This document shows positions 12,701 through 24,700 of a stretch of 64,000 bases of DNA, piece after piece. The DNA is from Acanthopleura granulata (Eukaryota > Mollusca > Polyplacophora > Chitonida > Chitonidae), in NCBI GenBank assembly GCA_016165875.1, contig JABBOT010000029.1, positions 3,144,774 to 3,208,773 of the forward strand, written 5' to 3'. A model generated the notes under the pieces. That model did not search any database. It was not told where the DNA came from and saw only the letters and a list, made by a program, of their open reading frames with translations. The first letter of the stretch is position 1, and the number at the start of each line of letters is the position of its first letter. The translations under genes were made by a program, and so were the position numbers.

Positions 12701-15700
12701 GGTACTAGGGAAGAACCCAGGTCTATTTTGATACTGGTGACAGGTGTGGTGTCGTAATTCTTGGACACAGCAAAAAATCAGCCAATTTTTTACGGATGAC
12801 AAGTGCTTATGTTTCATATACAATGTTGCCGTGCGAATGCTAGCATTGATGTCTAAAGGTGTCAGTTATCAAATAATGGACCAGAGTGTTTTGGGGGGTT
12901 TTTTTTGTCCCAATTTCTCACAACTCATATGTATGAATTTGCAATTTCAGACCAGTCACTGAAGAGCGATGAAGAGCTGGGTGTCTTGGCAGAAAACTTT
13001 CGGGAGCAAGCAGCAAAGCTTGTGGAGATGTTGGACATTTCCATTCCCGTCGTGGCTAAGTTAAAGGTACACGGACTGAATCCAGCTCAGTTGTATTTTG
13101 TTATGTTTTGTCAGATGTGCTACGTAATGTGTGGACCTTGATGGTTATGGCACATAAGCACATTACATGGCCAACCTATTTGTAATGTCAGAACTTTACA
13201 ACTTTTAGAATTAGCATTTGTTTTGCCACGGTGAGGCATGTCTACATCTGTCTGTGGAGAATGGAGTGTTGCTTTAGGGCATTCATCTGCTACATCAAGG
13301 TGTTTTACCTTCATCCTGCTCTTCGTGAGCGCCTTTGTGATTTTTATGTGATAGTGCTCAGGCATTCTGAAGCTTTGATGCATTTAGTTAGTTTTTTGAT
13401 TGTCCTCAACGTCATATTGAAGAATTTTTCACTCCTGATCATTTGATGTGTGGTGTAAACTGGAGTAAGCCTCTGACCCATGGCAAGTTTACTGGCAAAC
13501 TTTACCACGTATCACATGTGTCATATTGGTGGAAGGCAAGCACCACTGACCACTTCTTTTTCGAAAATTCAGTGTTTAGAATCGTACTGATTGAACCCAC
13601 AGCATGTGTGACCCAGTGATTGCAAGTCAAGGACCATAACCACTCTGCCAGCTCCTTTTCCAGCCTTTACACACACATGTACCATATTTTGTGGCCCTTT
13701 TTGGTCACCTGAGTGGCTCTCATGCACGAAATGCTCCAGTGAAATTTGGCAAAACAGAGTAAGGGGCTGTGGGGGAATCCCATCATAGAAGTTGAATAGT
13801 GTAAAATGGGAGGTTTGGTGGTTCTCATTACAATAAATATAGGCCTGTACAAATTGTAAAATGTGCCTATAAAATGTGGCATGAGAATGTTGTTCATTGT
13901 TGTTGTTGTTTGTATAACAGAGGATGCTGGAAAACCTTCCCAGTGAGCACCTGCCAGATTTGTGTGCTGCCATTGTTAAGGCCTCCTTCACGGAGAAAGT
14001 TCAGGTGTTGGATGCGCTGGATTTAACAGAGCGATTCAGGAAAACTCTGCCTCTGTTGATGAGGCAGATTGAGGTGAGGCTTCTTGAGGTGAGGTAGCTG
14101 ATGCACCATACTGTATTAGTCCAAAAATCGTGTCCATGATGAAGTTCTTTATCTTACTTAATTCTGAGAGCTCTTTTCATTAAAGAAAGGCCTTTCAAGG
14201 TTTGTTTGGGAGTCAGGATGATATCGATTGAGAGCTAAATAAATATAATATTTATGACATTTATTTGCCTTTAAAATGCATTTTTCTTGTGGGCAAATTT
14301 TTTAGGGCTAATACTGGTTTGAAGTTAAGTTTACATTTACATCTATACTGAGATGCCTCCTTAATGTTTGTAATGTCTTTAAATTACATGTATTATGAAG
14401 CAGTCCTATCCTGCTTAGATCTTAATCTACGAGATGTCCCATGCTTTATTCTTGCTCACCCAGAAGTGAGAGGCCTGCAGCTGTCATTTTTGTGTCTGAA
14501 TAATGCTGAATCTGAATTGTTGAGAGTGGGTATTGTGTGTGTCCATAATCATGAATTGTTGGGAGTGGGTAGTGTGTGTCCATAATCATGAATTGTTGGG
14601 AGTGGGTAGTGTGTGTGTCCATAATCATGAATTGTTGGGAGTGGGTAGTGTGTGTGTCCATAATCATGAATTGTTGGTAATCATGAATTGTTGGGAGTGG
14701 GTAGTGTGTGTGTCCATAATCATGAATTGTTGGGAGTGGGTAGTGTGTGTGTCCATAATCATGAATTGTTGGGAGTGGGTAGTGTGTGTGTCCATAATCA
14801 TGAATTGTTGAGAGTGGGTAGTGTGTGTGTCCATAATCATGAATTGTTGGGAGTGGGTAGTGTGTGTGTCCATAATCATGAATTGTTGGGAGTGGGTAGT
14901 GTGTGTGTCCATAATCATGAATTGTTGAGAGTGGGTAGTGTGTGTGTCCATAATCATGAATTGTTGGGAGTGGGTAGTGTGTGTGTCCATAATCATGAAT
15001 TGTTGGGAGTGGGTAGTGTGTGTGTCCATAATCATGAATTGTTGGGAGTGGGTAGTGTGTGTGTCCATAATCATGAATTGTTGGGAGTGGGTAGTGTGTG
15101 TGTCCATAATCATGAATTGTTGAGAGTGGGTAGTGTGTGTGTCCATAATCATGAAATGTTGGGAGTGGGTAGTGTGTGTGTCCATAATCATGAATTGTTG
15201 GGAGTGGGTAGTGTATGTGTCCATAATCATGAATTGTTGAGAGTGAGTAGTGTATGTGTCCATAATCATGAATTGTTGGGAGTGAGTAGTGTGTGTGTCC
15301 ATAATCATGAATTGTTGGGAGTGGGTAGTGTGTGTGTCCATAATCATGAATTGTTGGGAGTGGGTAGTGTATAATCATGAATTGTTGGGAGTGGGTAGTG
15401 TGTGTGTCCATAATCGTGAATTGTTGAGAGTGGGTAGTGTGTGTGTCCATAATCATGAATTGTTGGGAGTGGGTAGTGTGTGTGTCCGTAATCATGAATT
15501 GTTGGGAGTGGGTAGTGTGTGTGTCCATAATCATGAATTGTTGAGAGTGGGTAGTGTGTGTGTCCATAATCATGAATTGTTGCGAGTGGGTAGTGTGTGT
15601 GTCCATAATCATGAATTGTTGGGAGTGGGTAGTGTGTGTGTCCATAATCATGAATTGTTGAGAGTGGGTAGTGTGTGTCCATAATTATGAATTGTTCAGC

Positions 15701-18700
15701 AGCCTGATTGTACAGTTTCTGTTGATCTTGCTACAGGGACTTAAGCTTCTTCAGAAAGCCCGGAAAGAAAATGTGGAAATCGTAAGTCGCAGAGAAACTG
15801 GACGACCAATCAACATGAGGAGGGTGTTCAGGAAACTGTCCAATCAGGATTTAGAAGAGGAAGTAGAAGAGGAGCAGGATGATAACCTTGACCTGGAACA
15901 GAAACTCAAGTAAGGTCATTGACCTGATTATCATTCATGGTATATAATGAAGAGTTAATGGCTTTATTCTCTGCATATACACTGTGATAACAGCAGTGAA
16001 ATTGGAAGCGTCCATTGTTTTTGGACAAAGTTGTGTGTCATATTTGTTATACATACAGGCAGACAATATGTGCTGTACTAACCTATCGCCCCTGTCAAAG
16101 TGTTTGGATGGAACAATCCCACTGAACGCTATGACATGCAAAAATTCACTGCATGTATGCTGTGGTATATTCAGTTGACATCTCTGCTCATTGTTTAGAT
16201 TTTTCAGACGTGTTAGAATGAGTGTTTAAAACCATAGGTCCGATATCAAACCCAAGAGTACAAGTGGGTTGTTGTGCAGACGTGTATATTTACAGGTACC
16301 ATTCACGGTAGATGCATGTGTATTCTCATGTACCAGTTTGTAACGTCAACATCTTTACTTGGTAGTTACAACCAACTTATAACTGCGTTGTGGAGCAGGA
16401 GCATGCCCCTGTACTAAGACTACACTGTAACAGCTGTTACCAGAACCTCGAAGTGTTGTATCAAGTTTAAAGGGAAAGACGTCATAAAAGTGAAAATATG
16501 GTGAGTGAAACGACCTTTAAAAACTGTATGTGAAAAGACTCACTGAATTTTTCAGATTTTTTTTTTGACCAAAGTAGCCACCATCACATGCTGTGATTGT
16601 AAGGTGGATAATGTGGTTCATGAGTGACAACACACAGCTTTTTGTGCACCTTTGTATTCAACTTCACAGACGTGTGCTGAGGGGTAATCCTGTAATGTTT
16701 GTTGATGTATGAAAACCCTAATATGACATTTCTGCTTTAAGGTCATAGAAATGGTGGTGTGATGTCACTGTTGAACCACATTGTCAGTATGGTCCATAAA
16801 ACCCCACCATACAANNNNNNNNNNNNNAGTTTCTGTTGATCTTGCTACAGGGACTTAAGCTTCTTCAGAAAGCCCGGAAAGAAAATGTGGAAATCGTAAG
16901 TCGCAGAGAAACTGGACGACCAATCAACATGAGGAGGGTGTTCAGGAAACTGTCCAATCAGGATTTAGAAGAGGAAGTAGAAGAGGAGCAGGATGATAAC
17001 CTTGACCTGGAACAGAAACTCAAGTAAGGTCATTGACCTGATTATCATTCATGGTATATAATGAAGAGTTAATGGCTTTATTCTCTGCATATACACTGTG
17101 ATAACAGCAGTGAAATTGGAAGCGTCCATTGTTTTTGGACAAAGTTGTGTGTCATATTTGTTATACATACAGGCAGACAATATGTGCTGTACTAACCTAT
17201 CGCCCCTGTCAAAGTGTTTGGATGGAACAATCCCACTGAACGCTATGACATGCAAAAATTCACTGCATGTATGCTGTGGTATATTCAGTTGACATCTCTG
17301 CTCATTGTTTAGATTTTTCAGACGTGTTAGAATGAGTGTTTAAAACCATAGGTCCGATATCAAACCCAAGAGTACAAGTGGGTTGTTGTGCAGACGTGTA
17401 TATTTACAGGTACCATTCACGGTAGATGCATGTGTATTCTCATGTACCAGTTTGTAACGTCAACATCTTTACTTGGTAGTTACAACCAACTTATAACTGC
17501 GTTGTGGAGCAGGAGCATGCCCCTGTACTAAGACTACACTGTAACAGCTGTTACCAGAACCTCGAAGTGTTGTATCAAGTTTAAAGGGAAAGACGTCATA
17601 AAAGTGAAAATATGGTGAGTGAAACGACCTTTAAAAACTGTATGTGAAAAGACTCACTGAATTTTTCAGATTTTTTTTTTGACCAAAGTAGCCACCATCA
17701 CATGCTGTGATTGTAAGGTGGATAATGTGGTTCATGAGTGACAACACACAGCTTTTTGTGCACCTTTGTATTCAACTTCACAGACGTGTGCTGAGGGGTA
17801 ATCCTGTAATGTTTGTTGATGTATGAAAACCCTAATATGACATTTCTGCTTTAAGGTCATAGAAATGGTGGTGTGATGTCACTGTTGAACCACATTGTCA
17901 GTATGGTCCATAAAACCCCACCATACAATCAAAACATCTGACTGCATCTGTAATGGTTAAAAAAAATCTGAAAAATTCAGTGAAGGTATTTTCAGATATA
18001 GTTTTTAATTGTCTTTTCACTCACCATAAGTTCATTTTTACAAGGCCTCTCACATTAAATAAAAATGTTCTCCAATGACAACTGGTGTACATGTCCACCA
18101 GACGCTTGTGTTTATGTTCTGTTTCGTACGTTACAGAGCAGCACAGCTACCTGAGCATGCTCACAAGCATGCCATGAAGGACTTGAAACGGCTGAAGCAG
18201 ATGGGCTCTCACATGCCAGAGCATGCTATGTTAAGGTAGGTCACCATAGCAGCTGAAGTAGATGGATTGAACATAGTAAAATATTTTTGTTTATACAAAA
18301 CCCGACAGATCTTCCAAAAAGGACTCTACTTTAAAGTTTTTATTTAAGTTGGGATTTTCCTAAAAAATTATTTTTGATTTGTTGTAGTTGAATAAAATTT
18401 GAGCAATTTATTCACATACCACCCAGCACCTAAACTGATTAGAATTCTTATTGACTGTGACTTAAATCAGTAATCTACTGTCTTTTCTGAGCAGGAATTA
18501 CCTGGAGTTGATGGCAGAGTTACCTTGGTCCAAGAGCTCCAATGACACGCTGGACATCGTCCAGGCTAGGTGAGCAACCATAGACATAGACATACACAGG
18601 TAGTGGTATGTGTTACCCCACTTCTGAGATGGCTCAGGATTAAAACAGTTCATCCACCAAATCACCAAATGCTAAATATCGGGATTACCATTTTGTCTCT

Positions 18701-21700
18701 ACATGTATCCATTATAATAAGACTGTTGGGAGATTCTGATGGGCTACACAAACGGGTTCAAATCGCAGTGAAACACATCATTTTCTGCTTTGACGCTGCA
18801 TTGTTTGTGTACTACTTAAGCCCTTTCTGGGAACACATGCACCTAGAAGTGTGACATAATCCAAGAAAGAAGAAAGGAGCACATGGCTTTGGACCCCTTT
18901 GTTAAAGGTGGGAAGGAGTTTTACGAGTTTCCCATTAACCATGAATATAAAAATATTAGTACGTACATTCTAAAATCAAGGAAGATAACTCATGCTGGTT
19001 TGCAGTGCTACATGTACTTTCCCTCCTACCTCCCAACTTCAAAACTGTGCAGTGGATTTACTCAGTTTAAAATATTTATACCCCCACCATAGATTGTCTT
19101 CCACCAGTTTGGTGTGAGTACCTGTACATCACATATGGGGGGAAATTTCTCCAGTAACTTGCAAAAGGTTTCTTGGTGGTTTATGCCAGGCATGCAGGTT
19201 TCCTCCCCGAAAACTGGCTAGACTGTAACTGGAAAACTTTCCTGAGTACTGATGTTAAACAACACTCAAGTAAGTACATGGGCTTAATTTCTTTTGCCCT
19301 CTTACAACCACACCTTAATATCCATAGAAATGAAGATTGTATTTTCACATGACAATCAAATGTTGTCGAGGGAGGGGGGGGGTTCTTCAGGAGACTCCCA
19401 CCAAAGCGGTGGCTGTGAGTTCAAATGCGTCTCATACTGGCTTCCTTTCTGGCCGTATGTGTGAAAATGTGCCAGCAAGCTACGGATATTCATGGGTTTG
19501 CCCCAGGCTCTGCCCGGTTTCCTCCCACCATAATGCTGGCCACCGACATATAAGTCAAATATTCTTGAGTACAGCACATAACACCAATCAAATAAATAAA
19601 TAAATAAATTAAATGTTGTCTATCAGAAAAGACCTGGACGAGGATCATTATGGGCTGGACAAGCTGAAAAAAAGAGTGATTGAATACCTGGCTGTTAGAC
19701 AGTTGAAGAACACCCTGAAGGGCCCCATCCTCTGCTTTGTTGGACCTCCAGGGGTAGGGAAAACCAGTGTTGGAAAGTCCATCGCCAGGACCCTGGGCAG
19801 GGAGTTTCACAGGTAATAAATGCCAGAATAAATACAGCATGGTATCAGTTAGTTGTTTGAACTGTTATAGGTGTTTAGTTTATTGGAGCATTGAGAAACA
19901 GAAAATACATCTATATTAGCAGTGTATCTTCTTGTTAGTGTTGAGGATAATGTGGTAAAAACTATTTGAGAGCGAACTTCAGGCTTTGACACTTACATTT
20001 GCCGCACTGTGTACTTGACTTGGTTAAGTTTTGGGAAAGGGAGGCATTAGTTTTTCGGCTTTGGATATTTGGAATTTTTTAGATTTTGGACATAGTCGTT
20101 TTTCATTTTATAGGAAATGGGTTATCTGTTGGAAGACATTTTCAAAAATGTATTTCACCTTCTCTCCGCTGAAATTTGGGGCTCTCACTTTTCCATTTTT
20201 TCTTCATTTAACAGCGCTTTTTTTTCTTATCCGCTTTTTTTTCCATTCAGAAATCTTGTATCTCTATGTAATTTGCATAGGTTGTAAGTTTTTTAGTTCT
20301 TTTTGTAAGGCTTCATGTATTTTGTAAGGCTTCATGTATTTTGTAATACTTCATGTATTTTAATAATAGGGCTTTGTGAAAAATGTGATTTTTTTTTTTT
20401 CATGTCTAATTGTGTACTTGCTAGATCCTTGTATTTCCAGTTTCATCACTCTACAACAGTGAATGTTTGTCTCATTTTGCTGATTGTCAGAATAGCCCTG
20501 GGTGGGTGCTGTGACCAGTCAGACATCCGAGGGCACAGAAGAACGTATATTGGGGCTCTCCCGGGGCGTATCGTCCAGGGACTGAAGATCGTTGGTGTCA
20601 ACAACCCTGTGTTCCTGCTAGATGAAGTGGATAAGCTGGTAGTAGATCTGAAACTCTGCAGTTATCTCCCTTTAATACTTGCAGATGTACATGTTCTGTG
20701 TGGTGTTACAGATGTGTCCTATGTTTTTATATAACCTTGATTTATCTTTTTATTTTGGCCATCCTTTAAAAATTCTTTTTTCATTATGAGTAAAAGAAGT
20801 CAGAGAGCATTTTTTACTAATATGGCTAATGGAAAAGACAGGACTTGGAGAGAAAAAGTATTAAAAGATTTTATAAAATACCCTATTAAAATTTTAAGCG
20901 AAGGCCCTCTTTGGAATGATGACTTGGGTATGCCCAACAAACATATTTTAATGATGGTATTATGGGGAAGGAGGGAGATTCTAGACTCTGTCAGGTCTGA
21001 CCACTGACCGCTGTCTAGCAAGTACTTGTGCTCGGCTCTGACTGGTTTCATTGTGGACTTTAATACTTCGGGAAGGTTATCAAATACCTGACATGGTGTG
21101 GTGGTTTGAGTGAAGTTAATTAAAAGTTTTGTTAATAAATCTGATATTATTCAGTAAGCTAAAACACATTATTTGTTGCACTGTGCATGTAATTTTTCAT
21201 CTGCTATTTATTTCTGTGTGTAATTCCTCAGGACAAAGTCTACAGTATTAACAGACTACATAATGTTTCCTTGACAACAGGGGAAGAGTTTCCATGGTGA
21301 CCCAGCAGCGGCCCTTTTGGAGGTCCTGGATCCAGAGCAGAATAACTCCTTCACAGATCAGTATCCTTTACAAGCTTGATGATAAGTGTGTACAGTGCTG
21401 TAGATGGGCTATTGAACTGTTTGTGATCTTTCTCAGTGGAGAATTCTGCATGTAGGTATTGGTGTGTTTGTCATGGCATTACTTGTTTCCATGTTACATG
21501 TAATGACACTGTTGTTTTAAACAAACACATGTAGATGTGACCGATAGATTCCTGATCATGAATTGCTCATAAAGGCTTAGTGTGATGACATCAGTGTACA
21601 TATGTATTTTAGAGTGTCTTCCTTAACCTTGATGTCAGTTACCTGAACACGCCCTTTGACCTCTCTCAGGTGATGTTCATCGCCACAGCTAACGACGTGG

Positions 21701-24700
21701 CCACGATTCCAGCCGCTCTCTTGGACAGGATGGAGATGATTTACATCCCAGGCTACACCCAGGAGGAGAAGGTCCACATCGCGTCGAAGTACCTGGTACC
21801 CAAACAGCTCAGGGAGCACGGCCTGACGGAGGAACAACTCCAGATCCCAGACGATACCATCAAATCCATCGGTACTAACTACATCGGCATTCAGTTCTGT
21901 TTTTTTTTTTCACAGCAAAGTAGTCCTGATGTGCATTGAATGTTTAGGACCAAAACATATTCCTTGTCCATCGATGCTGACAGGGGTTTTGTTTTCGTTA
22001 ATAGCAAAGTTTTTTAAAGCAATGAAAATTCATTTACATGTAGTTCTTTAAACTACGCTCAGAGTATTTTTGATCTACACTGAATGTTAATGAATGAAAC
22101 AAATTCTGTGGTTAAAAACTGAAGTGTATATTTGATATGATTGGTGTTTTATGCTGTACTCAAGAATATTTGACTTATACAACTGTGACCAGCATTTTGG
22201 TTGGAGGAAAACATGCAGTGCCCAGAGGAAACCCACAGCCACCCGTAGGTTGCTGGCAGACCTTCCCACAAATGACCCGAGGGGAAGCCAGCTTGAGTTG
22301 GTGAAAACTTTTTTGTATTTTCTAATGGTCATCTCATTGCAGGCATGGTGAACTGTATGCATTCATGTCTTTATTTTTATGTTGAGGAGCATTCAGAGCC
22401 CAGGCAATGAAATCTGATGTACCATTAGAAGAATTTTTGTGAAATGAAATGAGCTTTACATTTAATGGTAGAAATATTCATGTTCAGTTTTTGTCTTGCA
22501 TTGTTTATAAATAAAAACTTATTTTGGTTTTTGCATTCTTTTGAAACTAAATGTTTAAAAACTACTGGAAAGAAGCTGGCATTTCTAAAACAAGAGGAGA
22601 AGTGTAGGTACAGATGCATACTTTCAGGTACACTTTCAGCTACAGCTGCGTATGTTGTCACTGTTGTCGTTGTTATCCCCTGTAGTGGTGCGGTACACCC
22701 GTGAGGCAGGGGTGAGAACCTTGGAGAGGCGGATTGCCGCTGTCAGCAGGGCTGTGGCCGTCAAAGTGGCCGAGTCCAGAACCAAACCCGACCACGAGAG
22801 GCCAGCGACGCAGTCCAGTCTGGAGAAGAAGACGTTAGTGGAAGATAGCAGTCACAATACCCACAACGTGTCAGAGCTAGCCCACCCCCCTGAAATGCCC
22901 ATAGTCATTGATGAGGCCGCCTTAGAGGATATACTAGGGGTGAGCTGCAGCAGCCATGTATACATGTACTTATTTAAGACATAAAACATATCACGCCCTG
23001 TTCAGATCACTTGTGGCTCCTTGTTCTCCAACAGTGGACAGCTGTACGTTATCTAGGTTATTTGAACAAGGCAAGCAGCGTTTTGTATACATATACATGT
23101 AGAACAGCCTTACAGTATCTTTAGGTGAAAAATTCTTTCTCTTGTCATAGTAGTTTCTTTTTAAATCACATCTGGCACTATGAAACTAATGCAATCAGTA
23201 AAAGTGAAATGAAGTCATGCCTTTGTGATATTGCAGGCCCCTCAGTTTGACAGCGAGACGTCTGAGCGACTAGGCCAGCCTGGGGTGGCTGTGGGACTCG
23301 CCTGGACGACCATGGGTGGGGAGATCATGTTTGTGGAGGCAACCAGAATGGAGGGAGAGGGCAAGTTGATACTGACTGGTCAGCTGGGAGATGTCATGAA
23401 GGAGTCAGCCAATCTGGCCCTCAACTGGGTGCGCAGCAACGCCCAGCGGGTACGTGTGGTTGTAACCTCCGGGACATAAAATCCCGTCCTGCAATCTTCA
23501 AGAGAGTTCATTGCATAAATCATTAATGAAGTAAAAAACTGCTATTCCTTGGGGTCAGTATCATTACCATGTTCTTTAAGAACTAATGCATAGCTGTTCG
23601 TGAGGTATGTTAGAATTGATTTTACAGTGCATTTGAAGTATTCAAAGGGACAAAATATCTGCCTGATTTGATCTGATGCTGGTGTTTCTTTGAGCTGTAA
23701 ATGCAGTCTTGAGTTTGATACAGCAAAATATTCAGTAGAATGACAGCTACAGCACTTTTTGCATTTTCTTAAAAAAAAAAAAACATGATGATCATTTTAG
23801 GATTGTTGAAGTTTCAAGTGTTTGCCACCTGTCTCAAATGTTATCCCTTCTCTCCCCGGACCTTTTCAGCTGGGCATAGGCCCCACCAGTCACATGCTTG
23901 ACGGGACAGATATACATATCCACTTTCCTGCGGGCGCTGTCGGGAAGGACGGACCCTCAGCTGGTGTAACCATAGTAACCGTGCTGGTGTCCCTGTTCAC
24001 ACAGCGCTGTGTTCGCTCCGACACAGCAATGACAGGGGAGGTAACTCTCAGAGGCCTTGTTTTGCCGGTATGTAAACTTGCACCAAATTTCTAGTCTAGT
24101 GTCTGTGGTTGAGTGTTTTTAGAGTATAAATGTCCTCAAAACTTTTGCTCTGACTCAAATACTGTACTGTATTCTAGGGATTTCTATTCTTTCCCTTTCC
24201 AAATCAAAGCAAGATTTTGACCATTAATTTGTGATCACACTATTGGTTACATGAGTACTTTGACTTTCCTGACTGTCTATGTAGTAAATTTGTCAAAATT
24301 TGAACACCAAAAATATATATCCCCAAACTTTCGTGTGGTGGTATGCCATACTTTTGTAGCTGTGTCTCCTGGAAATGAAGTAATAGTATTTTTTCACCTT
24401 GGTAACTGTCATTGGAGGGTGGGTAGTATTCCTGGCAAAAAGTTTTCAGTTGTATCCAAATCAGACAAACTTCTGATATATTTTAACAAGATGTAAAATG
24501 ACAGTGTAAAAATTTATAGTGTATCAGCAACCTAGACTGTCTGTGTGGCAGTGCTCCACCAAATCTTGGACCCAGTTGGCCGCATGTGTAACCTCTAGGA
24601 TGACAGTATGAAAACCTAAATGACTTAGAAGTAATTCAGTGTGTCATCTCTGACACATGTAAATGTTCAGAAGTTATGGAAGTTTTGGACATTTAAGCAT

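Noticed and set aside
14446..15684. Very long open frames (up to 401 codons) on both strands
   Set aside because: They are produced by the 39-bp minisatellite, whose unit is a multiple of three, inside a LONP2 intron.
16851..17023. A second LONP2 exon 6
   Set aside because: The flanking 1101 bp appear identical around an N gap, and including both exons would break the frame; treated as an assembly artefact.
20786..21007. A 73-codon frame in LONP2 intron 10
   Set aside because: Lies wholly in the intron; the LONP2 protein is complete and collinear with the family without it.
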